Source: Haloferax litoreum (GTDB lineage: Archaea; Halobacteriota; Halobacteria; Halobacteriales; Haloferacaceae). Taken from it: a DNA stretch of 64,000 nucleotides. Below the pieces are notes generated by a model that did not search any database, was not told the origin of the DNA, and worked only from the letters and a program-made list of their open reading frames with translations. This document shows, in pieces, positions 1 to 8,109 of this stretch (the stretch's first letter is position 1; every line of letters begins with the position of its first letter). The translations under genes were made by a program, and so were the position numbers. Location: positions 1,984,001 to 2,048,000 of the forward strand of contig NZ_WKJO01000001.1 in assembly GCF_009674605.1 (NCBI RefSeq), given 5' to 3'.

Positions 1-453
1 GCACTCGTCGACCGAACGCCGGACGAAGTCTTGCGAGCGGCGGACCAGCACGTGCGCTCCGACATCACACTCGTGTCACACGGCGTCTGTCCGTACTGTT
101 CGGGGACTATGACAGCGACGCGAGACCGCGTCTCGGATTCGCCGACAGGCAACGTCTACATCCACCACTTCTGTGTGCAGTGTGACCAGCGAATCATCAG
201 TACGACCGTCGGCGAACTGTTCCTCTCACACCCCGCAGTCGTCGCGTTCTTCTTCGAACACGGAGTGAACTTGTTCGACAAACCCTGTTGGGAAATCGAG
301 TTCTGCGTCACAGACGAGTTCACGTCGGTCTCCTCGGACGACCCGTTACAACTAACGTTCGAGTACGCGCTGGCGGGAGATGTCATTCGCGTCTCGCTGG
401 ACGACGAGTTAGAGACGGTCGACGTCTCGGTCACGACGGAATCTGCGACGTAG
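1..453 (+). CDS. C-terminal part of a haloarchaeal winged-helix-type regulator with zinc ribbon (5' end outside window)
   Basis: The frame is open from the first base of the window, so the N-terminus lies outside it and the TTG at 31 is not a credible start. The visible part holds two CxxC pairs (CPYC and CVQC) that would form a zinc ribbon, followed by a segment ending in short beta strands. Haloarchaeal ArsR-like winged-helix regulators often have this C-terminal arrangement, with the DNA-binding domain in front. The DNA-binding part cannot be seen here, so the regulator call is inference from family layout. It ends convergently with the TrmO gene on the other strand, 60 bases away. Confidence 0.6.
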   Translation, partial: ALVDRTPDEVLRAADQHVRSDITLVSHGVCPYCSGTMTATRDRVSDSPTGNVYIHHFCVQCDQRIISTTVGELFLSHPAVVAFFFEHGVNLFDKPCWEIEFCVTDEFTSVSSDDPLQLTFEYALAGDVIRVSLDDELETVDVSVTTESAT

Positions 454-512
454 CAGTCACACCCTTTTGCATCCGCAACGCACCACGTCTTTCGGTATCG
501 TGGGTGGGAGAG

Positions 513-1019
513 TCAGTACGCGTCTTCCGGTGCGCCCATCGAGTCGTAGTATCGTTCCATGAGTTCGACCGACCAGTCGGGTTGTGCGACCGGTCCACGC
601 GGGCCGAACTCGCGCATGTATGGTTTGATATCGAGAACTGGCGACCCGTCGATTGCGTCCAACCCGCGAACGGTGACCGTGTGGCCATCGACGGCGACGA
701 TTTCGCACCGCGAGAGGGCGAGTCTGTTGGGGCGGCGTTTCGCACGCTGGGCGAAGATTCCAACCGATGGCCAGTCGGACCGATTGCGCGGATGGCGTGC
801 CGCCGTCTCGACGCTGTTGGGGTCGACCCGGTCTACGTGGAAGATGACCTCTGCGTGTGAGAACGAATCGAGTCCACGCAGTGATGCCGCTGGTAGCCAA
901 CGACTGTCGAGTTCTATCGTCGAGATGACTGCCCCCCAGTGGTCGTCCGCCACCTCGGTTCGAGGGGAACGAACGATGCCGATGGGCGAGAGTTCGATAG
1001 TCTGCGGTCTATTCACCAT
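513..1019 (-). CDS. TrmO/TsaA-like tRNA methyltransferase family protein
   Basis: This 168-residue protein matches the TsaA/YaeB (TrmO) fold. It starts with the PIGIVRSP strand (residues 12-19), has GIFAQR at 87-92, RRPN at 95-98, and DGSPVLDIKPY near 124-134, which are the family's signature blocks. The bacterial enzyme N6-methylates t6A37 in certain tRNAs using S-adenosylmethionine; whether the haloarchaeal form does the same is inference. Its ATG overlaps the stop of the upstream N-acetyltransferase (TAATG), so the two are probably translationally coupled. It is the last gene of a three-gene operon with no obvious shared pathway. Confidence 0.85.
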   Translation of the reverse strand: MVNRPQTIELSPIGIVRSPRTEVADDHWGAVISTIELDSRWLPAASLRGLDSFSHAEVIFHVDRVDPNSVETAARHPRNRSDWPSVGIFAQRAKRRPNRLALSRCEIVAVDGHTVTVRGLDAIDGSPVLDIKPYMREFGPRGPVAQPDWSVELMERYYDSMGAPEDAY

Positions 1020-1840
1020 TAGTTGTCCTCCGGACTGCGGAACCAGAACTGTGACTTCAAGAGGGCGTCACGATGGGCGGGCGACTCCACGTCGGTGGTT
1101 CGCTTCTGGCCGTGTTCGGTGACTGTGAGCGTCTCGTCTGAGAGCGTCAGTCGTCCCGTCGGCGTCGCAACCGTCGCGAGCAACCCGCCGGTGAAGTTCG
1201 AGTCGGATGACGTCTGCTGATACGTACACATCTCTTCGAAGTCGTGTACCGACCGCGACGCGGTGGTGAATTCGTACGCAGTCACCCACTCGTCGTCACG
1301 TAGTCGCTGTGCGGCATACGGGTGGTCAGCAGTGTCGGGTGGCAGTACTCGGTACGTCCCGCTCACGTCAGTGACTGGTTCGGACGTGAGCGGAAGCGGA
1401 CGACGTGTGAACTGTCCGAATCCCACGTCGACGAGGTACGGTTGGTCGAGTGCCACGAGGAGTGCCATGTGGTCGAACGGAGGGCCGACGCTCCCACCGT
1501 CGTCTCGGACGCGGCCTTCGACGAGACGAGTCTCGAAACCGAGTGTGGCGAGAAGCCATCCGAACAGCGAGTTGAGTTCGTAGCAGAACCCGCCCCGGCC
1601 ACGGTCGACGACTTTCTCGTACGTCGATTGGAGGTCGAGTTCGATGGGGGTACCACGTACGACATCGACGTTTTCGAACGGAACAGACAGGAGGTGGTTC
1701 GCCTGAAGCGCCGCGAGTGTCTCGACATCGAGAGACTGGGAGTCGTCCACGGACGCAGAGAGACGAGCGAGGTAAATCTCCGTTTCGAGCGGAACCTCGT
1801 CAGATGAGCGCGGCTGGGGTGGGAATTCGATGTCGGTCAT
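1019..1840 (-). CDS. Arylamine N-acetyltransferase (first of two)
   Basis: The 273-residue protein has the arylamine N-acetyltransferase layout: RGGFCYELN at 82-90 with catalytic Cys86, FDHMALLV with His124, and YLVDVGFG with Asp138, the complete Cys-His-Asp triad. These enzymes move an acetyl group from acetyl-CoA to arylamines, hydrazines or related amines in the cytoplasm. The gene overlaps the FMN reductase upstream by four bases (ATGA) and the TrmO gene downstream by one, so it is the middle cistron of an operon. A paralogue lies at 13826-14626. The natural substrate is unknown. Confidence 0.9.
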   Translation of the reverse strand: MTDIEFPPQPRSSDEVPLETEIYLARLSASVDDSQSLDVETLAALQANHLLSVPFENVDVVRGTPIELDLQSTYEKVVDRGRGGFCYELNSLFGWLLATLGFETRLVEGRVRDDGGSVGPPFDHMALLVALDQPYLVDVGFGQFTRRPLPLTSEPVTDVSGTYRVLPPDTADHPYAAQRLRDDEWVTAYEFTTASRSVHDFEEMCTYQQTSSDSNFTGGLLATVATPTGRLTLSDETLTVTEHGQKRTTDVESPAHRDALLKSQFWFRSPEDN

Positions 1841-2418
1841 TCGGTAAGAGAGGCCACGAGACGCTCTCGGGAAGGCTGGTCGTCGATGGAAGCGTATCGA
1901 ACCGCGTCGACGCCGAGGGTATCGACACGCTCGGCGAGTGAGTCACTCGTGAACTCGCCGTCACCATCGAACGCGTCTTCGACGTTCGGGATGGCGACTT
2001 CGTGTGGGAGGACCCACGCACCGAGTGACCGACAGACCGTTCGGAGGTGTGCGAGCGTCGTCACCGGGAATCGACCTCCAGCGACGGCGAGCAACCCGAC
2101 CGTCTTTCCCTCGAACTCGGAGCGTCCGCAGTAGTCGAGAGCGGTTTTCAAGACCGAGGAGTACGACCCGTGGTAGACCGGCGTCCCGAGCAAGAGTGCG
2201 TCGGCATGGGCCACTCGGGTACGCAGGGCCTCAACGTCCTCACTTTCGTTGGCGTCAGGGTCGAATACCCGAACGTCGAGCGCCGAGTGGTCGATGAGGT
2301 CTGTCGTCGCACCGATTCGCTCGGCAGCATCTACGGCGTGCTGAAGGGCGGTACGTGTGTGGCTGCCGTCTCTGAGGCTCCCGGAGAGGGCAACGACGTG
2401 GGGGTGTTTGGAAGGCAT
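1837..2418 (-). CDS. NADPH-dependent FMN reductase family protein
   Basis: The 193-residue flavodoxin-fold protein has the FMN phosphate loop GSLRDGSHT at residues 13-21 and the PVYHGSYSSVLKTALDY segment typical of NADPH-dependent FMN reductases and related azo/chromate reductases. I start it at the ATG at 2418. A TATA-like stretch around 2443 lies about 25 bases upstream, consistent with a leaderless message, and the longer frame adds an unrelated 26-residue N-terminus. It heads the operon with the N-acetyltransferase and TrmO genes. An FMN reductase next to an arylamine acetyltransferase suggests handling of aromatic or nitro/azo compounds; that link is inference. Confidence 0.87.
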   Translation of the reverse strand: MPSKHPHVVALSGSLRDGSHTRTALQHAVDAAERIGATTDLIDHSALDVRVFDPDANESEDVEALRTRVAHADALLLGTPVYHGSYSSVLKTALDYCGRSEFEGKTVGLLAVAGGRFPVTTLAHLRTVCRSLGAWVLPHEVAIPNVEDAFDGDGEFTSDSLAERVDTLGVDAVRYASIDDQPSRERLVASLTE

Positions 2419-2454
2419 CGGTTCTGAGGTGCCCGCAGATGAAAGATAACTATT

Positions 2455-2466
2455 TGCGGAAACGCA
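2455..2466. promoter_or_regulatory. Short dyad TGCG-GAAA-CGCA upstream of the FMN reductase operon
   Basis: Two perfect 4-base arms flank GAAA. The element sits just upstream of the presumed TATA box (about 2443) of the leftward operon, where an activator or BRE-overlapping factor could bind. A second imperfect dyad (TTGTTA-N4-TAGCAA) lies at about 2475-2490 between the two divergent genes. Both are short and may be chance. Confidence 0.3.
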
Positions 2467-2576
2467 TTTATGTTGGAGAATTGTTATTATTAGCAACGTG
2501 GGTCGTGTCGTACGCTATCACCGACTGAAACGTCTTTCTGCAATCGCTTATCACCGTCCTGTGCATCGAGCGGTCC

Positions 2577-3062
2577 ATGAGTACAGGAGAGACGAACCGA
2601 GAGTGTGGTGACGAATCCGATACTGGCCAGTCCGACGACGACAGGCAGGTCACTCCAGTTAGTGGTCCACGAATGCTCCTTCGGGCCGAAGGTCTCGCAG
2701 TCTTCGCCGCGTCGGTGGGGGCGTACTACGCGCTCGGCGGCCCACTCTGGTTGTTCGTGGTTCTGGCGCTCGCACCGGACGTATCGATGGTCGGGTACCT
2801 CGCCGGCGCACGAATCGGCAGCGCAACCTACAACGCGTTCCACACCCTCGTCGCGCCGGTAGTGCTCGCAGCGGTTGGACTCTGGCACGCTGCTCCGTTC
2901 CTCGTCTGGGTCGCGCTCCTCTGGGCAGCGCACATCGGGATGGACCGCGTCGTCGGATACGGGTTGAAGTACCCCACTGAATTCAGCGACACCCATCTCT
3001 CACGGCTCCGCAACGTGGACGACGGTGTCAGCTCCCCCGATATCGAGACCACTCTCCACTGA
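2577..3062 (+). CDS. DUF4260 family membrane protein
   Basis: The 161-residue protein has a hydrophilic N-terminus of about 32 residues and then the DUF4260 core: LLRAEGLAVF, APDVSMVGYLAG, YNAFHT, and the closing AHIGMDRVVGYGLKYPT. Three to four hydrophobic segments predict an inner-membrane location. Function is not known for the family. The ATG at 2577 lies about 25 bases below a TATA-like GCTTATCACC, supporting this start; the internal Met33 would give the more usual bacterial length. It is divergent from the FMN reductase operon and convergent with the CPBP protease downstream. Confidence 0.82.
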   Translation: MSTGETNRECGDESDTGQSDDDRQVTPVSGPRMLLRAEGLAVFAASVGAYYALGGPLWLFVVLALAPDVSMVGYLAGARIGSATYNAFHTLVAPVVLAAVGLWHAAPFLVWVALLWAAHIGMDRVVGYGLKYPTEFSDTHLSRLRNVDDGVSSPDIETTLH

Positions 3063-3076
3063 CGGTGCTCGTCGCG

Positions 3077-3916
3077 TCACCTCGCCGGAAGACTGCTGAC
3101 CGTCGGCTGGGACCGCCGCCAACTCACCACCACGGCCATCGCTGCGAGTGCGGTTCCCACGAGGAGGAACGGGAACATCTCCGGTGCGAGTCCGAGGAAC
3201 TCCCCGGTCAGGTTCATCAGTCCGTGGAAGAGGAGGACTGCGAGGACGCTCCGTTGCGTGTTGTTGTACACCCAGACGATGAGGAGCGTCTGGAGGACGA
3301 TAGACGGGAGCCACCACCAGAGTTCCGGGTTGAACGTCGTGTTCGCGTAATAGCCGGGGAAGTAGACGAACGGTGCGTGCCAGACGGCCCACGTTCCGCC
3401 GTTGATGAGCCCAGCGACTGTCGGACTGAACCGCTCTTGTAAGGCGTCGAGGTAGTACCCACGGAGACCGATTTCTTCGACGAGCGGGAAGACGAACGAC
3501 AGGACCAGCATGAACGCGAGCGTTTCGGGGTCCGTCAGGACGCCCCAGACGATGTCCAGCGGTCGGTCCGACACGCCGAGTGCGAGTGCGGCACCCGCCA
3601 CGAGGAGATTGAACGCCGGCCAGAAGAGCAGAATCGTGACCAGCCACTTCGGGCTGATACGCTGAACGTCGGTGAGGCGTCGCCACATTCCACGGAGTCG
3701 CTCAGTGCCGCCTGTGAGAAGTGCCAGCGTGACGCCGGCGAGGAGGGGACTCGCACCACCGACGAGAAAGAAGAGTACGTTTGGGAACGACCAGACAGAC
3801 GTCTCTGAGACCAGTATCGGTGCCCAGAACACGAATGCCCACCCGAGATAGATGAGGGGGAATCCCCAGGGCCGCAACTGTACTGCTACGTTCTGCAACC
3901 GTCTGTACGTCGTCAT
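3077..3916 (-). CDS. CPBP family intramembrane glutamic endopeptidase (first)
   Basis: About 279 residues and several membrane spans. It has the Abi/CPBP signatures: VEEIGLRGYY (Glu147-Glu148), TWAVWHAPF (His180) and LLFHGLMN (His231, Asn235). The family includes eukaryotic CAAX prenyl proteases and bacteriocin-immunity proteases that cut within the membrane. The ATG at 3916 is preferred over the upstream TTG. A second CPBP gene and a remnant of a third follow on the same strand. The substrate cannot be told from sequence. Confidence 0.88.
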   Translation of the reverse strand: MTTYRRLQNVAVQLRPWGFPLIYLGWAFVFWAPILVSETSVWSFPNVLFFLVGGASPLLAGVTLALLTGGTERLRGMWRRLTDVQRISPKWLVTILLFWPAFNLLVAGAALALGVSDRPLDIVWGVLTDPETLAFMLVLSFVFPLVEEIGLRGYYLDALQERFSPTVAGLINGGTWAVWHAPFVYFPGYYANTTFNPELWWWLPSIVLQTLLIVWVYNNTQRSVLAVLLFHGLMNLTGEFLGLAPEMFPFLLVGTALAAMAVVVSWRRSQPTVSSLPAR

Positions 3917-4038
3917 CGTCAACGTCCTCTGTTCGAGAGACGCGCCGTCGTGACGTTACGTTTGAGGAGTTTCCCGAGTGACGGGAACTATCACCGCGTG
4001 GATGCGTCTCCCCGCGTTCCCCACCGTCGTCGCTCGGC

Positions 4039-4779
4039 TCAGCCAACGAATCCGTGGGCGATGCCAGCAGCGAGGAGCGTCCCGCGCCGGTCGGTGAGCC
4101 ATCCGGTCACGAGGCCGACGAGAAACACGACGACGAGGAGTGGCCACGACGACAGTGGGTAGTATCCAATGTGCGCGAGTGAGAAGACTGCTGCCTGACC
4201 GACGATAGCGGTGAGACGGCCATACCGTTCGTCGAGGAGTTGCTGGAGGAACCCACGGAAGAGCGTCTCTTCTTGAAACGCCGCGATAGCGAATCCGAAG
4301 AACCAGCCGAGGAGGAGATTCACGCCGAACCCGCCTGCTTGAGCGCCACTATCCGTGGCAGGCGACGTCGCTGACGCCCCAGCGCCGCCGTTTGGTGCCA
4401 ACTCGGGGAAGGCGAGCGTCAATCCGAGCACGCCGACGACGGTGACGACGAGGATGGCGACGGTGCCGGCGATACCCCAGAGGATGTCACCACGAAGTTG
4501 CTGTCGGTCGAACCACCACGCACGCAGGTCGACGCCGACCCACCGCGTGAATCCGAGATAGACGACACCGACCGAGAGGACGACGAAAATGCTCCCGAGG
4601 AATGCGAGGAAGACGGGGTCGGTGCTGTAGACACCGCCGAAGTATCGGTCCCAGACGCGCGCCAGTACCGCCCGGAGAACGACGAAGACGCCGAGCAAGA
4701 CGAGCCCACGAATTTGCTGTGTACGAGTGAACGTTGCCGTCGAAAGCGACCCCGACGACGGTGATTCGACTCGTTCCAT
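4039..4779 (-). CDS. CPBP family intramembrane glutamic endopeptidase (second, short C-terminus)
   Basis: The 246-residue membrane protein carries FQEETLFRGFL (Glu170-Glu171), FSLAHIGYYP (His203) and a last motif AGIAHGFVG with His242. A Gly/Ala/Ser-rich loop near residues 130-150 splits the membrane core. The protein stops only four residues after the last catalytic His, whereas family members usually continue through an Asn and a final membrane segment, so the C-terminus may have been lost by mutation. It is followed by the first CPBP gene, 122 bases away on the same strand. Confidence 0.85.
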   Translation of the reverse strand: MERVESPSSGSLSTATFTRTQQIRGLVLLGVFVVLRAVLARVWDRYFGGVYSTDPVFLAFLGSIFVVLSVGVVYLGFTRWVGVDLRAWWFDRQQLRGDILWGIAGTVAILVVTVVGVLGLTLAFPELAPNGGAGASATSPATDSGAQAGGFGVNLLLGWFFGFAIAAFQEETLFRGFLQQLLDERYGRLTAIVGQAAVFSLAHIGYYPLSSWPLLVVVFLVGLVTGWLTDRRGTLLAAGIAHGFVG

Positions 4780-4879
4780 ACGAACACTGCGTCTCGCGGG
4801 TAGTTAGATAGTCTTCCCATTCCGATACAGCGAGAATCGTTCAGAGCGACGACGCTCTCGTCCCCACTCGGGCGAGGGT

Positions 4880-5050
4880 CTACAACGCCCCGTAGACGAT
4901 GTGCCAGACGATATTCGTCCAGAAGTGAACGCCGATGGTGGCCATCACTCGGTGTCGGCGGAAGAGGACCGTCGCGACGGCCGAGCGGAGACTATTGAGG
5001 ACGAACAGTTCGCCCAGCAACACGAACGGGACAACCTCTATCTGGTCGTA
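4880..5050 (-). pseudogene. C-terminal remnant of a third CPBP intramembrane protease
   Basis: On the minus strand a 56-codon stretch reads as a typical CPBP C-terminus: a hydrophobic LLGELFVLNSLRSAVATVLF segment, then GVHFWTNIVWHIVYGAL and a stop at 4880-4882. HFWTN-type motifs hold the last histidine of the family. The frame is closed upstream by a TAG at 5051-5053 and further stops follow, so the EE motif and the start are missing. The remnant fills most of the gap between the second CPBP gene and the dioxygenase gene. It is best read as the tail of a deleted or decayed tandem paralogue. Confidence 0.6.
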
Positions 5051-5126
5051 CTATCGCTCGAACGAGCGCCCTCCTCATCGAAATACCGGCGGCCGACATC
5101 GTCTCCAACCCGGGCGAATCAGGCAC

Positions 5127-6116
5127 TCAGTCGTCTGCTTCCACAGATTCTGCCCGCGGTATCGTCACGTCCGTCAATCCGGCTTCTATCTGCTCGCGTC
5201 GAGCCTCGAACTTCCCGGGGAGGACGAGTCGCCCACCGAGGTCGTCGAGTGGTTCGTCGCTCGCGTACCCCGGGCCGTTGGTGGCGAGTTCGAACAGGAC
5301 ACCGCCGAACTCGCGGAAGTAGACCGAGCGGAACCAGTGGCGGTCGATTTGTGGCGTCGGTCGGAGTCCAGCCGATTGGACTGCGTTTCGCATGGATTCT
5401 TGGTCCTCGTCGGTCGGTGTCTGGAAAGCGACGTGGTGGACCGTTCCGTGGCCCTGTCGGCTACTCTCGATGGTCGGGAGCACGTCGACGTACTTCCCGA
5501 CGTGGCCGGACGCGGCGAATCGGGTTCGCTCGTCGCCTGCCATATCACCCTGTGCCTGTTCGGTTCCGACTTCTTCGAACCCCATCGTCTCCAGTAAGTC
5601 CATCGTCGGGTTGGGGTCGGCCACCCAGAGCGTCACCGAGTGGAACCCGCGAATCGCGACTTCCTCGGGGACGAACTCCGTCCACGGGACAGTCGGGTCG
5701 TCGTCGGGGATGACGACTTCGACGAGTTCGACCGGCAGGCCGTCCGGGTCGCGGAAGGGGAGGACCGTCTCACCGAAGCGTTCGATTCGGTCGTCGTAGT
5801 CGACGCCGTACTCGTCGAACCTGTCTTCCCAGAAGTCGAGGCTTCCCTCGGGGACGCGGAACGCGGTCCGTGACACCTGTCCTGTCCCGACCTTCCCGCG
5901 CGAGAGGTTCTCCCACGGGAAGAAGGTCATACTCGTTCCCGGGGTTCCCTCAGCGTCCGTGAAGAAGAAGTGGTAGGTGCTGGGGTCGTCTTGGTTGATC
6001 GAGCGTTTGGCGAGTCGCAGGCCGAGTGTTTCGACCCAGAAGTCAAGATTCTCCTGTGGGTCGCCAGCGATACACGTCACGTGGTGAATGCCCGGTGTCG
6101 GAGTGGGTGTTGCCAT
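5127..6116 (-). CDS. VOC-family ring-cleaving dioxygenase (MhqA/MhqO type)
   Basis: The 329-residue protein is two tandem vicinal-oxygen-chelate modules. Each begins with a typical motif: GIHHVTCIAGD (His11-His12) and later GFHSVTLWV. Further candidate metal ligands are GTVHHVAF (His227 or His228) and GVLFELAT (Glu276). Members open quinone or hydroquinone rings, or use other Fe(II) or Mn(II) extradiol chemistry; in Firmicutes MhqO is induced by quinones. The ATG at 6116 is preferred to a GTG two codons upstream. An 8-base palindrome TCACGTGA (6119-6126) lies directly at the start. A metallo-hydrolase and a regulator precede it on the same strand. Confidence 0.88.
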   Translation of the reverse strand: MATPTPTPGIHHVTCIAGDPQENLDFWVETLGLRLAKRSINQDDPSTYHFFFTDAEGTPGTSMTFFPWENLSRGKVGTGQVSRTAFRVPEGSLDFWEDRFDEYGVDYDDRIERFGETVLPFRDPDGLPVELVEVVIPDDDPTVPWTEFVPEEVAIRGFHSVTLWVADPNPTMDLLETMGFEEVGTEQAQGDMAGDERTRFAASGHVGKYVDVLPTIESSRQGHGTVHHVAFQTPTDEDQESMRNAVQSAGLRPTPQIDRHWFRSVYFREFGGVLFELATNGPGYASDEPLDDLGGRLVLPGKFEARREQIEAGLTDVTIPRAESVEADD

Positions 6117-6262
6117 TGTCACGTGATACGGGCCGGAAGGACTTGAGTTTCTGGCGACGTGAGTGTAACCGGGTGGTGGCGATGGTCACTGCCGCAGTGG
6201 TTTGGGGAGGGAGGTGTTCTGCCGGGGTGCGTCATTCCTCGAACGCGTATCACCTTCCTGAC

Positions 6263-6985
6263 TCAGACGATACCCGCCATATCACCGGACCACGGTTCGC
6301 CGTGGCCCGAGAGTAACACCACCTCGCCGCACGATTCGAACTTCCGTATCGACGCCCACGCCTTCTCTGCATCGTAGTGTATCGGTGGCAACACTGTGGG
6401 GTTCGTTTGTTCTCCGGTACGCACGTTGAGCGTCATCAGCGCATCCCCGCAGAAGAGGACACCTCGGTCTGGGAGGTAAAATGCGGACGACCCGGCGGTG
6501 TGACCGGGGACGTGGATGACCGTCGGGTGACCGGGAACGTCGAGTTGGTCACCGTTTTCGAACACCTCGAACTCCGTGAGCGGTGGGACCGACCCGACGC
6601 CCGAGCGGACAACTTCGACGAAGTACGCCATCGTGGGGGGCCGCCACAGGTTCTTCAGGAAATCCACCGGCGGGAGTGACCGGGACATCGTGTTCGCGCG
6701 CTTGACATCCGCCGGGTGAATCCACACCGACGCCCCACTGGCTTTCCGGAGCCATTCGGCGAACCCGATGTGGTCGAGGTCACCGTGTGTGACGAGGACC
6801 GCCTCGATGTCTGCGAGGGTGTATCCGAGTGCGTCGATACCCTCAATTAACAGGTCCCAGTGGCCGGGGAGGCCGGCGTCGATGATGGTGAGCGCACCGT
6901 CTTCTTCGACCACGTACCAGTTGATACGCTTCGTCCCGAATCGGGTGACTCCCTCGGCGACGTGCTGTCCGCGAATAGTGTTCAT
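6263..6985 (-). CDS. Metallo-beta-lactamase fold hydrolase with altered HxDxDH motif
   Basis: The 240-residue protein has the MBL fold: VLVTHGDLDHIG at 64-74, VPGHTAGS with His162, FCGDAL with Asp181, and SGHGEPW with His228. In the canonical HxHxDH motif the second His is replaced by Asp69 (His67-Gly-Asp69-Leu-Asp71-His72), which changes one zinc ligand but keeps the site plausible. Glyoxalase II-like and quorum-lactonase-like proteins share this layout. It lies 146 bases upstream of the dioxygenase gene and 74 bases downstream of a FilR1-type regulator, all on one strand, so it may belong to a detoxification set. Confidence 0.87.
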   Translation of the reverse strand: MNTIRGQHVAEGVTRFGTKRINWYVVEEDGALTIIDAGLPGHWDLLIEGIDALGYTLADIEAVLVTHGDLDHIGFAEWLRKASGASVWIHPADVKRANTMSRSLPPVDFLKNLWRPPTMAYFVEVVRSGVGSVPPLTEFEVFENGDQLDVPGHPTVIHVPGHTAGSSAFYLPDRGVLFCGDALMTLNVRTGEQTNPTVLPPIHYDAEKAWASIRKFESCGEVVLLSGHGEPWSGDMAGIV

Positions 6986-7059
6986 GGTTGATGATGGTCC
7001 GCAGAAGGCATTACATCGGTGTCACGTTCTCGTGGAACGAGAGACAGACTCGAACTGAC

Positions 7060-7968
7060 TCACTCAGTCTGCGCTCGCGTCTCGTCGAGCGACTCGGAGT
7101 CCGCTCGAACCGACGCGTAGACGCGCTCGGCCCACTGGCGGGCGATTGGTGCGTCCGTATCGACGAAGACCTGCATGAGGCCCGTCGACCTGTCGTACCC
7201 GCCGATACCGACACGCTCGTCGAAGATAGCGAGGCCGTAGGGGAGTTCGTCGCGCGTTCGGAGGGTCAGATGCCCGCTCTCGATTGCCTCACGAGCGCGT
7301 TCAGGGTACGTCTCGAAGAGTTTCTCCACGATTGCTGGGAGGTAGATAATCTCGGTCTCTGTCGCGCTGAACAGGTGTTCGTGGAACTCACCGAGGGCCA
7401 AGGGAGCCATGTGAGTCGTGTTGAAGCCACGGAACGTCTCCGTCTCGCGGGCGAGTGTAACGAACCGCTCGACGGGACGGTAGGGGTCTTCCGGGTCCGC
7501 CACCGTGACCGTCGCGTCGACGAAGGGTTCGACGACAAATTCCTCGTGGTCGTCGCAGATGACTTCGAGGAGCGGCGTCAGTCGCTGGGCGGTTCGCACG
7601 TTCGCCTCGAACCGAAGCACTTCTTCGGCGATTGCCTCGCCGCGGCCGGTCAACTCGACGCGGTGGTCGACTCGTCTGGCGAGTCCGTGTTCGTCGAGCC
7701 ACTGCACGAACCGGTGACTCGTCGCCTTCGAGACACCGAGTTTGTCTTCGAGCGTTCGCCTGTCGAGCGGGTCCGCTAAGAGCGCTTCCAGAACCGGTCC
7801 GTGACGGACGATGTCGACGAGTTCGTCCGTCTCGATGCGGTCGCCTGCCGTCGCTAATTGACGACCTAAGTGGCGACGGTTTCGAGCGTCGTCGAGTATC
7901 GCATCGAGAATCTGCGACCCCGGAGGTGGGTCCTCGTCGTCGGGACGGTGGGGGCCGAGAGCGTGCAT
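7060..7968 (-). CDS. Winged-helix transcriptional regulator with FilR1-type sensor domain
   Basis: About 302 residues. The N-terminal third has a winged helix (ADPLDRRTLEDKLGVSKATSHRFVQWLDEHGLARR, shown here only as its location near residues 65-100). The C-terminal two thirds match the FilR1/DUF1724 domain common in haloarchaeal and methanogen regulators, ending in strands such as YGLAIFDERVGIGGYD. I choose the ATG at 7968; a GTG three codons upstream is possible. A TATA-like TTACTATTC near 8000 would start transcription about five bases before this ATG, and the 10-base palindrome at 7976-7985 lies in between. It is divergent from the FAD oxidoreductase gene and is a candidate regulator for it or for the hydrolase-dioxygenase genes. 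Confidence 0.82.
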   Translation of the reverse strand: MHALGPHRPDDEDPPPGSQILDAILDDARNRRHLGRQLATAGDRIETDELVDIVRHGPVLEALLADPLDRRTLEDKLGVSKATSHRFVQWLDEHGLARRVDHRVELTGRGEAIAEEVLRFEANVRTAQRLTPLLEVICDDHEEFVVEPFVDATVTVADPEDPYRPVERFVTLARETETFRGFNTTHMAPLALGEFHEHLFSATETEIIYLPAIVEKLFETYPERAREAIESGHLTLRTRDELPYGLAIFDERVGIGGYDRSTGLMQVFVDTDAPIARQWAERVYASVRADSESLDETRAQTE

Positions 7969-7975
7969 GATAATC

Positions 7976-7985
7976 ACTAGCTAGT
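7976..7985. promoter_or_regulatory. Palindrome ACTAGCTAGT at the start of the FilR1-type regulator gene
   Basis: A perfect 10-base palindrome between the presumed TATA element (about 8000) and the start codon at 7968. A regulator binding here would block transcription start, which suggests autorepression. No second copy was noticed in the window. Confidence 0.4.
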
Positions 7986-8109
7986 TGGTGGGGTCGAATA
8001 GTAACTCTACCCACGACGTGAAACGGGTTCCGCGGCGTGAGAGACCTGCCACGGAGTGAGACGGACACTGGTCGGTGAGGCTAACGACCGTGCGACCCTA
8101 TCGCAGTAC

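Noticed and set aside
8070-8089. Inverted repeat GGTCG-N10-CGACC before the FAD oxidoreductase gene
   Set aside because: Arms of five bases made of CG-rich words are expected by chance at this base composition.
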